DNA of 64,000 bases from Pelagimonas phthalicica. GTDB taxonomy: Bacteria > Pseudomonadota > Alphaproteobacteria > Rhodobacterales > Rhodobacteraceae. Below the pieces are notes generated by a model. The model was not told the DNA's origin and made no database searches. It saw nothing but the letters and a program-made list of their open reading frames with translations. Shown piece by piece: positions 34,342-43,928 of this stretch (position 1 is its first letter; every line of letters starts with the position of its first letter). A program made the position numbers and the translations under genes. The DNA lies in assembly GCF_004364805.1 (NCBI RefSeq), contig NZ_SOAP01000002.1, positions 930,001 through 994,000 of the forward strand. Direction: 5' to 3'.

Positions 34342-36177
34342 ATGCGTATTTTTTCTCTTATAACCGCATTAGTGGTTGCTGCAGTGCTCTATGGGTTGGT
34401 GCTGGAACGTGACCGGTTGCTCGGCTTTGCGGGCGTGACAGGCGACGCGGAACCGGAAACTCCGGTTCTTGAGGATGTGGCCCAGGCTGAAACCGCAAAA
34501 CCAGAGATTCCCGAAGGCACGGTTCGGGTTATCGCTTTACGCTCCACTGTTCAGGAAATTGACAGCGCTGTCTTTTTGCGCGGTGAAACCGCCGCCTTGC
34601 GTCAGGTTGAGGTGCGAGCCGAAACAAGTGGCAAGATTATCTCGGAACCTTTGCGCAAAGGTGCGCAGGTGGCCGCGGACCAGTTGCTTTGCGCCGTGGA
34701 CCCGGGCACCAGCGACATCTCGCTGCGCGAAACCATGGCCCGTTTGCTGGAAGCCAAAGCTCGCCTGCCCGAAGCCGCCGCGCGGCTGAGCGAAGCCAAA
34801 GCCCAGATCCCCGCCTCCAAGGCCCGCATTCTTGAGGCTGAGGCGGCAGTCCCTGCTGCCGAAGCACGCCTTTTAGAAGCACGCGCAGGCATCCCCGCAG
34901 CCGCCGCACGCTTGGCCGAGGCCCAGGCCCGCGTTCCAGAAGCCGAAGCAGGATTGGAGGAAGCCACCTCTCGCATCCCCGAAGCGGAGGCACGCCTTGC
35001 CGAAGCCGAGGCCGCTGTTCCAGCCGCCAAAGCCGCGCTTGCCGAGGCTGAGACCCGTTTGCCGGAAGCCGAAGCGCGCCTTGTCGAAGCCAAGGCCCGT
35101 GTGGCCGAGGCTGAAATCAATCTGAATGCCGCACAAAAACTGCAAAAGGGTGGCTTTGCCGCCAAAACCCGCCTTGCCGGTGCCGAAGCGGCCTATGAGG
35201 CTGCCAAAGCAGGCGTGCAAAGCGCTCTGGCCGGACTAAAAGCTGCCTCCAGCGGTATCGAAGGGGCCAAGAGCCGCCTTCAGGGGGCGCTGGCGGGTGT
35301 GCAATCTGCCAAAAGCCAGGTCGAAGCAGCCCGTGTCGGTGTGCAATCGGCGCAAACCCAGATCCAGAACGCCAAAGCCGGCGTCCAAAACGCCCAAAGC
35401 CAGGTCGAAGGTGCCAAAGCTGCCGTGGAAACCGCACTGAGCGCGGTTGAGGGGGCCAAGGCCGCCGTGATCCTGGCAAAGTCGCAACTCGAAAGCTCTG
35501 AGGCTGGCGTCAAGGCCGCCATGACCGGCGAAGAAAGCGCACGCAGCGCCATTCAGTCTGCCGAAGCTGCCATTGCCGGTGCTGAAATGAATATCGATCG
35601 CTTGGGCATTCACGCGCCGTTCGCAGGGCTTTTGGAAACCGACACGGCGGAATTGGGCGCATTGCTGCAGCCCGGTGCCGCCTGCGCCACCATTATTCAA
35701 CTTGATCCGGTCAAGATCGTCGGCTTTGTCCCCGAGGCACAGGTTGCGCGCGTTAAACTGGGCGCAAACGCCGCCGCGCGTTTGGTCGATGATCGCGAGG
35801 TCTTTGGTCAGGTCACCTTTGTTGCCCGCAGCGCTGACCCGCTGACCCGCACTTTCCGCGTGGAACTGACCCTGCCCAACCCCGATCTCAGCATCCGTGA
35901 CGGCCAAACCGCCGATCTCGCCATCGAGGCCGAGGGGGCAAAGGCGCACCTGATCCCGCAATCGGCGCTGACCCTGGACAATGACGGCTCGCTTGGCATT
36001 CGCCAAGTGACCGAGGCAGGCACAGCGGAGTTCCTGCCGGTGCGCATGTTGCGCGATACGGTTCAGGGCGTCTGGGTCGCCGGGCTGCCTGATACGGTCG
36101 ACATCATCACCGTGGGGCAGGAATATGTCACCGACGGCGTTCCCGTCGCCCCCAGCTTTGAGGAGGTGATCCAATGA
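34342..36177 (+). CDS. RND efflux membrane-fusion (adaptor) protein with a very long coiled-coil hairpin
   Basis: Predicted 611 residues, against about 350-400 for ordinary adaptors. An N-terminal helix (about 4-20) anchors it in the inner membrane. The first half of the biotinyl-lipoyl domain reads RGETAALRQVEVRAETSGKI, and the second half resumes at IHAPFAGLLETDTAELGALLQPG. Between them the hairpin is hugely extended: residues 133-265 form 19 uninterrupted heptads (ARLxEAx type), the turn is KLQKGGFAAKTRLAGAEAAY, and residues 294-419 form 18 heptads (GVQSAKSQ type) returning. The first arm is 8 copies of a 14-residue unit, each with one proline. Beta-barrel and membrane-proximal domains follow (VKIVGFVPEAQVARVKLG, SADPLTRTFRVELTLPN). 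The stop overlaps the permease start (ATGA). The hairpin normally reaches an outer-membrane channel, so this one may span an unusual distance. Confidence 0.92.
   Translation: MRIFSLITALVVAAVLYGLVLERDRLLGFAGVTGDAEPETPVLEDVAQAETAKPEIPEGTVRVIALRSTVQEIDSAVFLRGETAALRQVEVRAETSGKIISEPLRKGAQVAADQLLCAVDPGTSDISLRETMARLLEAKARLPEAAARLSEAKAQIPASKARILEAEAAVPAAEARLLEARAGIPAAAARLAEAQARVPEAEAGLEEATSRIPEAEARLAEAEAAVPAAKAALAEAETRLPEAEARLVEAKARVAEAEINLNAAQKLQKGGFAAKTRLAGAEAAYEAAKAGVQSALAGLKAASSGIEGAKSRLQGALAGVQSAKSQVEAARVGVQSAQTQIQNAKAGVQNAQSQVEGAKAAVETALSAVEGAKAAVILAKSQLESSEAGVKAAMTGEESARSAIQSAEAAIAGAEMNIDRLGIHAPFAGLLETDTAELGALLQPGAACATIIQLDPVKIVGFVPEAQVARVKLGANAAARLVDDREVFGQVTFVARSADPLTRTFRVELTLPNPDLSIRDGQTADLAIEAEGAKAHLIPQSALTLDNDGSLGIRQVTEAGTAEFLPVRMLRDTVQGVWVAGLPDTVDIITVGQEYVTDGVPVAPSFEEVIQ
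34738..35073 (+). repeat. Tandem 42-bp coding repeat in the adaptor gene
   Basis: Eight head-to-tail units of 14 codons encode the first arm of the hairpin, with the pattern ARLxEAx-A(R/A)(L/I/V)PxAx. Each unit has proline at the same heptad position. The returning arm (35221-35598) repeats a 7-codon unit of the GVQSAKSQ type. The units are diverged in their DNA sequence, so the array is old or under strong protein-level selection. Confidence 0.85.
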
Positions 36178-39100
36178 CCGGGATCATCGATTGGGCCTCC
36201 GAACGCGCCCGTATGGTCATCGCATTTATCGTTCTGTCTCTTGTGGTTGGCGGATACGCCTATGTTTCCCTGCCCAAAGAAGGCGAGCCGGATATTGAAA
36301 TTCCGGCTCTCTTTGTATCGGTCCCCTTCCCCGGCATTTCCGCGGCTGACGCGGAAAGCCTGTTGGTCAAGCCAATGGAAACCGAATTGGCGGATCTGGA
36401 CGGTCTGAAAAGCATGACCGCCACCGCCGCCGAAGGTTATGCCGGTCTGGCGCTGGAATTCGAATTCGGCTGGGACAAAACCAAGATCATGGCCGATGTG
36501 CGCGACGGCATGTCCAATGCCGAAGCGGATTTCCCCGATGGCGCGGAACAATATTCGATCAACGAAATCAACTTTTCCGAATTTCCGATCCTGATCGTCA
36601 ACCTCACCGGGCCCATACCTGAGCGTACGTTGAACGAAATCGCCAAGGATTTGCAGGATCGGGTCGAGGCGTTGGACAGCGTGCTCGAGGCCGGGATTGC
36701 GGGCAATCGTGACGAGATGCTCGAGGTCATCATCGACCCGCTCAAACTGGAAAGCTACAATGTCACCGCGGGTGAATTGATCAGCGTTGTGCAAAACAAC
36801 AACCAACTGATTGCAGCCGGTGAAGTGCGCACCGATCAGGGCAGCTTTGCCGTAAAGATCCCGTCCAGCTTTGATGAGGCGCAGGATGTCTTTGACCTGC
36901 CGGTGAAAACCAACGGCAACCGCTCGGTCACGCTTTGGGATCTTGCGCAGATCAACCCCACCTTTGAGGATCGAGAAGGCACGGCACGCTTTAACGGTGA
37001 AACCACCGTCGCCCTACAAGTGGTCAAGCGCAAAGGGTTCAACATCATCGACACTTCGAACGAGGTGCGCACCGTCATCGAGGAGGCCCGCCAGGCCTGG
37101 CCCGATGAGTTGAACGCGGTGCTTGAGGTCGGTGCCTCTAACGACCAATCGCGTCAGGTGGATTCGATGGTCAGCCAGCTCGAAGGCTCGGTTCTGACGG
37201 CAATTGCGCTGGTGATGATGGTGGTTCTGGCCTCGCTTGGCCTGCGCCCTGCCCTTTTGGTTGGCTTTGCAATTCCGACATCCTTCCTGCTGTGTTTCCT
37301 GACACTTGCGCTGATGGGCGTGACCATCTCGAACATCGTCATGTTTGGCCTGATCCTTGCGGTGGGTATGCTGGTCGATGGCGCTATTGTTGTGGTCGAA
37401 TATGCAGATAAGCGCATTGCCGAAGGCACCGGCCCCATGCATGCCTATGTCGAGGCCGCCAAACGCATGTTCTGGCCGGTTGTCAGCTCGACCGCGACCA
37501 CACTATGCGCCTTCCTGCCGATGCTGTTCTGGCCCGGTGTGCCCGGTCAGTTCATGGGCATGTTGCCGGTCACGCTGATCTTTGTTCTGTCGGCCTCGCT
37601 GATCGTTGCGCTTGTTTATCTGCCGGTTATGGGCGGTGTGTCTGGCCGATTCTCGCGTCAGGTCCACGTGATGGGCGACGCTTTGCGCGCCCGCCTGCCT
37701 TGGGTTGCACGGGCGGCCTTGGTTCTGGTTGGGCTGTTCGGCGTCTTTGTTGGGGCGATGATGGTTCTGAACCCATCCTACCTGTTTGAGACCGAAGCCA
37801 CCGGTTTCGGGGCCCGTCTGCCCGGTGTTGTGCTGTTCCTGATTTCCTCGGTGGCCGCGTCGATCTTTATGGACAGCGCAGAATATCGCCGCAAACGAAC
37901 CCATATCGACAGTGCCTATCGCCGCTCACCCTTTGGTCATTTCATCAAGTTCATCGCGGGTAACCCGATCATGCCTTTGGCCTCGGTTGGCGCGGTGATC
38001 TTTGTGGTGATGAGCGTCTTTGCCTATTTCGGCGAAAACAACAATGGCGTGGAGTTCTTTGTTGAAAGCGAACCGGAACAGGCGATTGTCTATGTTCGTG
38101 CCCGTGGCAACCTGTCCCTGGCGGAAAAGGACGCGCTGGTCGAACGCGCCGAAAAGATCGTGCTGGGCCATCCCGGTATTTTGAATGCCTTTGCCTTTGC
38201 CGGTGATGGCGGGCTCAACAACAACACCGGTGGGGCACAGCCGCCCAAGGACACCATTGGTCAGGTGCAATTGGAAACCATTCCTTGGGAAGATCGCGCC
38301 GCCTATGCGCGCGAAACCGGACATGATCTGGCCAAGCTGGATGGCGATGTCATCATCGACGATCTGACGGCCAAGCTGGAGAAAATCCCAGGCATCAAGA
38401 TCGAGATCCTGGCACAAGCCCGTGGCCCGGCCTCGGGCAAGCCGGTGCATTTACGCCTGAAAGGGGATGACTGGCAGGACCTGCTGACAGCAACCACCTT
38501 GGCGCGCAAACAATATGACGCGACCCCCGGCCTGACCCTGATCGAAGACACCCGCCCCCTGCCCGGCATTGACTGGCAGATCGAGGTGGATGTGGAGAAA
38601 GCCGGTCGCTACGGCGCGGATGTGGCCACGGTTGGCGGCATGGTTCAGCTGGTGACTCGCGGCATCATGCTGGACACCTACACGCCCGAAGGCTCGGATG
38701 AAGAGATCGAAATCCGCGTGCGCCTGCCCGAAGAAGACCGGGTGCTGAGCACGCTGGATTCGCTTAAGGTGCGCACGCCCAATGGCCTGATCCCGCTCTC
38801 CAATTTCATCACCCGCAAACCGGTTGAAAAACTGGCCGAGATCAACCGGATCGACCAGAAACGGTATTTCGATGTGAAGGCGGATGTGGAAGCTGGCCTC
38901 GTTCAGATGTTGATCGATGATGAGAATTTTGCAGTTCTGCGCACGGCACCAGATGGGGAAACCGTCGACGCGACCGCAGCAGATGGGACCAAATATCAGA
39001 TCGTTTCATCTAACGCCTCTAATGTCGCTGATCGGATCGAAAATGGCGAAGGAACATTTGTTCCAATCAACGCAAACGAGCGCATCGAATTCATCTCGAA

Positions 39101-39875
39101 ATGGTTGGAGACCAAGCCTTTCCCTACCGGCATCGAGTTTGAATGGACTGGTGACCAGGAGGATCAGGCAGAAAGCCAGGCCTTTCTAAGCTCAGCCTTT
39201 GGGGCGGCTTTGGGGCTGATGTTCATTATTCTACTGGCGCAGTTCAACTCTTTCTACAATGCGACGCTGGTTCTGCTGGCGGTGGTTCTGTCGACCACAG
39301 GTGTGTTGATCGGCATGTTGGTGATGGATCAGTATTTCAGCGTCATCATGACCGGCACCGGGATCGTGGCCTTGGCCGGGATTGTGGTGAACAACAATAT
39401 TGTTCTGATTGACACCTATCAGGAATATGCCCGGATCATGCCGCGGATCGAGGCGATCATTCGCACCGCCGAAGACCGCATTCGCCCGGTTCTTCTGACC
39501 ACGATCACCACAATGGCGGGCCTCGCCCCGATGATGTTCGGCCTGTCGCTGGACTTCTTTGCCGGTGGTTATTCGGTGAATTCGCCGACGGCGCTGTGGT
39601 GGATCAACCTCGCCACCGCCGTGGTCTTTGGTTTGGGCGTTTCGACCGTTCTGACGCTGGTCTTTACCCCTTCCATGCTGGCCATTCGTGTCTGGTTCTG
39701 GACCTATGTCACCTGGTTTGCCCGCCTGCTCGCGCGGCTGGGTTCGGGGCGTGGCAGCCGGGCGGCGCGGGACTGGGCCCTGGCCCGTCAGGCCAAGCGC
39801 GCCAAACTGCCCGAGATCTATTGGGATGAAGAGCCGAGTGAGGTTCAGCCCTTGGATCTGCGCGCGGCGGAGTAA
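36174..39875 (+). CDS. RND efflux permease
   Basis: Predicted 1233 residues, longer than the usual 1020-1080. It is the proton-driven pump partner of the adaptor, exporting unknown substrates. The N-terminus, porter loops and helices follow the HAE-type plan. In helix 4 the acidic pair of AcrB is reduced to D402-G403 (GMLVDGAIVVVE). The helix corresponding to AcrB K940 reads GIVVNNNIVLID (N1073-N1075), so the proton relay differs from AcrB. About 90 extra residues (roughly 500-590) with two hydrophobic stretches lie between helices 6 and 7, and an added segment is present near residues 910-960 (DGETVDATAADGTKYQIV). The gene overlaps the adaptor by 4 bases. No outer-membrane channel gene is adjacent. 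Confidence 0.93.
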   Translation: MTGIIDWASERARMVIAFIVLSLVVGGYAYVSLPKEGEPDIEIPALFVSVPFPGISAADAESLLVKPMETELADLDGLKSMTATAAEGYAGLALEFEFGWDKTKIMADVRDGMSNAEADFPDGAEQYSINEINFSEFPILIVNLTGPIPERTLNEIAKDLQDRVEALDSVLEAGIAGNRDEMLEVIIDPLKLESYNVTAGELISVVQNNNQLIAAGEVRTDQGSFAVKIPSSFDEAQDVFDLPVKTNGNRSVTLWDLAQINPTFEDREGTARFNGETTVALQVVKRKGFNIIDTSNEVRTVIEEARQAWPDELNAVLEVGASNDQSRQVDSMVSQLEGSVLTAIALVMMVVLASLGLRPALLVGFAIPTSFLLCFLTLALMGVTISNIVMFGLILAVGMLVDGAIVVVEYADKRIAEGTGPMHAYVEAAKRMFWPVVSSTATTLCAFLPMLFWPGVPGQFMGMLPVTLIFVLSASLIVALVYLPVMGGVSGRFSRQVHVMGDALRARLPWVARAALVLVGLFGVFVGAMMVLNPSYLFETEATGFGARLPGVVLFLISSVAASIFMDSAEYRRKRTHIDSAYRRSPFGHFIKFIAGNPIMPLASVGAVIFVVMSVFAYFGENNNGVEFFVESEPEQAIVYVRARGNLSLAEKDALVERAEKIVLGHPGILNAFAFAGDGGLNNNTGGAQPPKDTIGQVQLETIPWEDRAAYARETGHDLAKLDGDVIIDDLTAKLEKIPGIKIEILAQARGPASGKPVHLRLKGDDWQDLLTATTLARKQYDATPGLTLIEDTRPLPGIDWQIEVDVEKAGRYGADVATVGGMVQLVTRGIMLDTYTPEGSDEEIEIRVRLPEEDRVLSTLDSLKVRTPNGLIPLSNFITRKPVEKLAEINRIDQKRYFDVKADVEAGLVQMLIDDENFAVLRTAPDGETVDATAADGTKYQIVSSNASNVADRIENGEGTFVPINANERIEFISKWLETKPFPTGIEFEWTGDQEDQAESQAFLSSAFGAALGLMFIILLAQFNSFYNATLVLLAVVLSTTGVLIGMLVMDQYFSVIMTGTGIVALAGIVVNNNIVLIDTYQEYARIMPRIEAIIRTAEDRIRPVLLTTITTMAGLAPMMFGLSLDFFAGGYSVNSPTALWWINLATAVVFGLGVSTVLTLVFTPSMLAIRVWFWTYVTWFARLLARLGSGRGSRAARDWALARQAKRAKLPEIYWDEEPSEVQPLDLRAAE

Positions 39876-39895
39876 CCTGATCTTGAGCGACGGGT

Positions 39896-39945
39896 GCGAG
39901 GGGCCAGCCCCTCGCGCTCCCCGGGATATTTTAGGCCCAAAGAAG
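39896..39945 (+). repeat. Composite 3' element, copy 5 (short form)
   Basis: Plus-strand copy 20 bases after the RND permease stop. A single fused hairpin GCGAGGGGC/GCCCCTCGC replaces the two usual hairpins. The tail is CCCCGGGATATTTTAGGCCC followed by AAAGAAGG. Confidence 0.8.
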
Positions 39946-40018
39946 GCCTGTTTCGGTTGCGGGTGTCTTGGGCGCGGCGTAGGTTTCCTGTCAAAGAGTT
40001 TTGACACGCGAGGATGCC

Positions 40019-42574
40019 GTGAAAGACGCAAGCGCACAAACCACCCCCGAAACGATTTATCTAAAAGATTACAAAGCCTTTGGCTGGCAAATCGAAGATG
40101 TGCATCTGACCTTTAAGCTCAGCCCCGATGCCACGCGGGTCGTGTCGAAAATCCACTTTGCCCCCAACCCTGATGCGCCTGAGCAAGAGTTCTTTTTGCA
40201 TGGCGAAGAGCTTAACCTGATCAGGGCGCGCATTGATGGCGAGGCGGTCACGCCGGAGACCGATGCGCGCGGCTTGCGCTGCAAGGTGCCGAGCGGGCCG
40301 TTCCTGTGGGAATGCGAGGTTGAGATCGCGCCCGAGAGCAACACGGCGCTCGAGGGGCTTTATATGTCGGGCGGCATGTATTGCACGCAATGCGAGGCCG
40401 AAGGGTTTCGCAAGATCACCTATTACCCAGACCGCCCCGATGTGATGGCGGTGTTTACGGTGCGGGTTGAGGGCGAGATGCCGGTGTTGCTTTCGAATGG
40501 CAATCTCAAGGGCAAGGGTGATGGTTGGGCCGAATGGCATGACCCCTGGCCGAAGCCGGCCTATCTCTTTGCGCTGGTCGGCGGCGAGTTGGTCAATCAC
40601 CCGGGCGCGTTCAAGACCATGTCTGGCAAGGATATTGAGCTGAACATCTGGGTGCGCCCCGGCGATGAGGGCAAATGTGCCTTTGGCATGGAGGCGCTGA
40701 TTGCCTCGATGAAATGGGATGAGGAGGTCTATGGGCGCGAATATGACCTGGATACCTTCAACATTGTTGCGGTGGATGATTTCAACATGGGGGCGATGGA
40801 GAATAAGGGGCTGAATATCTTCAACTCCTCTTGTGTGTTGGCCAGCCCCGAAACCTCGACCGATGGGAATTTCGAACGTATCGAAGCGATCATCGCCCAT
40901 GAGTATTTCCACAATTGGACGGGTAATCGCATCACCTGCCGTGATTGGTTTCAGCTCTGTCTGAAAGAAGGGTTGACGGTGTTCCGTGACGGGCAATTCA
41001 CCAGCGATCTGCGCAGCGCGCCGGTCAAGCGGATTGACGATGTCATCACCCTGCGCGCCCGGCAATTCCCCGAGGATCAGGGGCCTTTGGCCCATCCCGT
41101 TCGCCCGGAAAGCTTTCAGGAAATCAACAACTTCTACACTGCCACGGTCTATGAAAAAGGCGCCGAGGTTATCGGCATGCTCAAGACGCTGGTCGGGGAT
41201 GAGGCCTATTCAAAAGCGCTCGATCTCTATTTTGAGCGTCATGATGGCGATGCGGCCACGATTGAGGATTGGATCAAGGTTTTTGAGGACTCCACAGGTC
41301 GTGATCTGACCCAGTTCAAACGTTGGTATTCGCAGGCTGGCACGCCCTTTGTAGAGGTGTCGGAGGCTTGGGAGGATGGCACATTTACCCTGACGCTGAA
41401 ACAGCACACACCACCCTCGCCCGGTCAGGAGAGCAAAGCGCCCTATGTGATCCCCATTGCGGTCGGCTTGCTGGGGCCAAATGGGGATGAGGTGCTGGAG
41501 ACACAAATCCTTGAGCTGACCGAGGCTGAACAAAGCTTCTCATTCGAGGGGTTGGCGGCGCGGCCTGTGGCCTCGGTCAATCGCGGCTTTTCAGCGCCTG
41601 TCGTTCTAAGCCATGATGTGGACCGCGCATTCCTTTTGGCCCATGACACCGACCCGTTCAACCGCTGGGATGCCAGCCAGGGCCTGGCCAAGGAATGTCT
41701 GCTGGCGATGATCACGACTGGGGCTGAGCCGGATGCGATTTGGCTTGATGGGCTGGAACATGTGCTGCGTGATCAAACGCTTGACCCTGCTTACAGATCC
41801 TTGATGCTGGACCTGCCCAGCGCCTCGGAACTGGCACAAGTGTTGGCCGATCAGGGCGTGACCCCGGATCCCGAAGCAATTTGGGCCGCAGGGGATCGAC
41901 TGGTCAAAGCCCGCGCGGAACGTTGGAAGGATTTGCTGCCAGAGCTGGCCAAAGAGGCCGAAGTTACCGCCCCCTACAAACCCGATGCCGAGCAATCGGG
42001 CAAACGTGCGCTTGGGGCCAGCGCCGCCACGCTGATCAGCCGCTTGGATGGGGGCAAGGCCGCACAGGCGCGTTTTGACAGCGCGGATAACATGACTTTG
42101 CAGCTCTCGGCCCTTGGCAACCTGATCCGGGTTGGACAGGGCGACGCCGCGCTGGCCAAGTTCTATGAACAGTGGAAAGATGATCGGCTGGTAATGGATA
42201 AATGGTTTGGTCTGCAAATTGGGGCCTCGGAACCCGAAGCAGCGCTGGATCGTGCAGAGGCCCTGACCCAGCATCCCGATTTCGACTGGACCAATCCCAA
42301 TCGTTTCCGCGCGGTCTTTGGCGCGCTGGCCATGCATCACGCAGCCTTTCATCACAAATCGGGGCGCGGCTATGCCTTGTTGACCGATTGGCTGATCAAA
42401 TTGGATGACAAGAACCCGCAAACCACCGCCCGGATGTGCAGCGCTTTCCAGACCTGGAAACGCTATGACGCGGGTCGTCAGGCACTGATCCAGGTGCAGC
42501 TGGAACGGATCATGGCCAAGGATAACCTCAGCCGCGACACCAGCGAAATGGTCAGCCGTATCTTGGCCAGCTAA
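40019..42574 (+). CDS. pepN: Aminopeptidase N
   Basis: Predicted 851-residue zinc M1 metallopeptidase, a cytosolic enzyme that removes N-terminal residues from peptides. Substrate-recognition GAMEN is at 258-262, zinc motif HEYFH at 294-298 with the third ligand E317 (LKEGLTVFRD), and a tyrosine (FYTATVYEK) stabilises the transition state. The N-terminal beta domain and the C-terminal helical repeat domain of the PepN type are both complete. The start is GTG 40019, with GAGG seven bases upstream; a TTG at 40001 is less likely. A hairpin follows the stop. Confidence 0.97.
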   Translation: MKDASAQTTPETIYLKDYKAFGWQIEDVHLTFKLSPDATRVVSKIHFAPNPDAPEQEFFLHGEELNLIRARIDGEAVTPETDARGLRCKVPSGPFLWECEVEIAPESNTALEGLYMSGGMYCTQCEAEGFRKITYYPDRPDVMAVFTVRVEGEMPVLLSNGNLKGKGDGWAEWHDPWPKPAYLFALVGGELVNHPGAFKTMSGKDIELNIWVRPGDEGKCAFGMEALIASMKWDEEVYGREYDLDTFNIVAVDDFNMGAMENKGLNIFNSSCVLASPETSTDGNFERIEAIIAHEYFHNWTGNRITCRDWFQLCLKEGLTVFRDGQFTSDLRSAPVKRIDDVITLRARQFPEDQGPLAHPVRPESFQEINNFYTATVYEKGAEVIGMLKTLVGDEAYSKALDLYFERHDGDAATIEDWIKVFEDSTGRDLTQFKRWYSQAGTPFVEVSEAWEDGTFTLTLKQHTPPSPGQESKAPYVIPIAVGLLGPNGDEVLETQILELTEAEQSFSFEGLAARPVASVNRGFSAPVVLSHDVDRAFLLAHDTDPFNRWDASQGLAKECLLAMITTGAEPDAIWLDGLEHVLRDQTLDPAYRSLMLDLPSASELAQVLADQGVTPDPEAIWAAGDRLVKARAERWKDLLPELAKEAEVTAPYKPDAEQSGKRALGASAATLISRLDGGKAAQARFDSADNMTLQLSALGNLIRVGQGDAALAKFYEQWKDDRLVMDKWFGLQIGASEPEAALDRAEALTQHPDFDWTNPNRFRAVFGALAMHHAAFHHKSGRGYALLTDWLIKLDDKNPQTTARMCSAFQTWKRYDAGRQALIQVQLERIMAKDNLSRDTSEMVSRILAS

Positions 42575-42596
42575 GGTCAGGACCTACTTGCTCCTG

Positions 42597-42632
42597 CTTC
42601 GCCGCTGCGACACAGTGGCGGCGAAGGTTTTA
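42597..42632 (+). terminator. Hairpin after pepN
   Basis: CTTCGCCGC, 12-base loop, GCGGCGAAG is a perfect 9-bp inverted repeat 22 bases after the pepN stop, followed by GTTTTA. The short U-run makes it a moderate terminator candidate that could also leave readthrough into the next gene. Confidence 0.6.
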
Positions 42633-42646
42633 TGGAGTGAGAGTTT

Positions 42647-43177
42647 ATGCCTTTTATTATCGCTGCTTTGGGCGCATTGGCCGCCATTTATTTCTTTGTC
42701 ATTCGGGCGCGCGGGGCTGCGGATATGGCCAGCGAAGTACTGGACGCCGCCAATGATGTGCGCCTGGCCGCGCGGCGCTTTGGCTTTACCCGCCGCACCA
42801 ATATCCACCCGGTCGAAGCCATCGAAGACCCTGACATCGCTTTGGCCAGCCTGGGCGTCGCCTTTGTGGAGCTGGACAAACTGCCAACGCAGGAACAGCG
42901 CGAGGCGTTGAACCGGGCCATGGCGCGTGTCACTGAAAAGGGCTTGAATGATGCCGAGGAATTGGCTGTTCTGGGCCGGTGGATGGTGACGGAATGCGGC
43001 ACGCCAGACCAAGCGGTAACGCGGTTGGCGCGCAAACTCTATAAAATGCGGGGGGCCGACGGGTTCGGCCCGGCCATGGAGGTGATCAAGATGGTATCAG
43101 AGGCAGGCTCGGGCCAGCTGAGCGTGAAGCAAAAAGAAGCGCTTGAGGATATCTCGCGTGCCTTTCGCATCTCATGA
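42647..43177 (+). CDS. Hypothetical protein with N-terminal membrane helix
   Basis: Predicted 176 residues. A hydrophobic N-terminus (MPFIIAALGALAAIYFFVI) acts as membrane anchor. The rest is helical: AADMASEVLDAANDVRLAARRFGFTRR, a middle with EDPDIALASLGVAFVELDKLPTQEQREAL, and a C-terminal helix ending ALEDISRAFRIS. The middle and C-terminal layout resembles TerB-like helical folds but lacks a firm motif. It overlaps the next SDR gene by 4 bases (ATGA), so the two are co-translated. GGAGTGAGAG lies before the ATG. Confidence 0.75.
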   Translation: MPFIIAALGALAAIYFFVIRARGAADMASEVLDAANDVRLAARRFGFTRRTNIHPVEAIEDPDIALASLGVAFVELDKLPTQEQREALNRAMARVTEKGLNDAEELAVLGRWMVTECGTPDQAVTRLARKLYKMRGADGFGPAMEVIKMVSEAGSGQLSVKQKEALEDISRAFRIS

Positions 43178-43917
43178 GTGATCTCTTGATCGTAACAGGG
43201 GCCAGCGCCGGGATCGGCGCGGCCACGGCTCGCATGGCGGGCTTTAACGGCTGGAGCCGCGTTGTCGTCCATTACGGCAGCGACAAAACCGGGGCCGAAG
43301 AGACCGCCGCCATGGTCGAAAGCATGGGCGCGCAGGCCTATCTGTTTCAGGCTGATGTCTCCAAACCCAAAGCCATCGAAAAGATGTTCGCCAAGATTGC
43401 CGAGCTGAAGCCGGGCCGGATTGGGTTGGTGAACAATGCCGGTGTTGTTTCCCCAACCGGCACCTTTGCCGACCGCACACCTGAGCTGGTCAAGAAAGTG
43501 TTCGAGATCAACGTTTTCGGTGCGTTTGAGGTCGCGCGGCAATGCTTGCTGCTTATGCGTGATTGGGAAAAAGGCGGCGCGATGGTCAATATATCCTCCG
43601 CCGCGGCGCGCTTGGGATCGGCCAATATGTATGTCGATTACGCCGCCACCAAAGGCGCGATTGAAACCATGACCCTTGGTCTGGCCGAAGAACTGGCCGC
43701 CGAAGGCATTCGCGTCAACGCCATCCGCCCCGGCCTGATTGAAACCGCCATCCATGCCAAAGGTGGCGCGCCGGATCGGCTGGACAAGATCGGCACCACG
43801 CCCCCGATGGGCCGCCCCGGTACAGCCGAGGAATGCGCCGAGGCAATCCTGTGGCTGCTTTCCGAGCGCGCCAGCTATGTCACCCGCACCATTCTGGATG
43901 TCACGGGCGGACGCTAG
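43174..43917 (+). CDS. Short-chain dehydrogenase/reductase
   Basis: Predicted 247 residues, classical SDR. The cofactor motif is TGASAGIGAAT; NNAGVVSP, the serine in NISSAAARLG and the catalytic YAATK are all present, and the C-terminal GRPGTAEECAEAILWLLSE resembles 3-oxoacyl-ACP reductases and glucose dehydrogenases. The substrate is unknown. It is tightly coupled to the preceding anchored protein and 11 bases ahead of the next gene, suggesting a three-gene unit. Confidence 0.92.
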   Translation: MSDLLIVTGASAGIGAATARMAGFNGWSRVVVHYGSDKTGAEETAAMVESMGAQAYLFQADVSKPKAIEKMFAKIAELKPGRIGLVNNAGVVSPTGTFADRTPELVKKVFEINVFGAFEVARQCLLLMRDWEKGGAMVNISSAAARLGSANMYVDYAATKGAIETMTLGLAEELAAEGIRVNAIRPGLIETAIHAKGGAPDRLDKIGTTPPMGRPGTAEECAEAILWLLSERASYVTRTILDVTGGR

Positions 43918-43928
43918 GGTCAGGGTTC

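Noticed and set aside
35236-36174. Antisense frame opposite the RND adaptor gene (312 codons)
   Set aside because: It arises from the repetitive GC-rich sense sequence and has no motif of its own.
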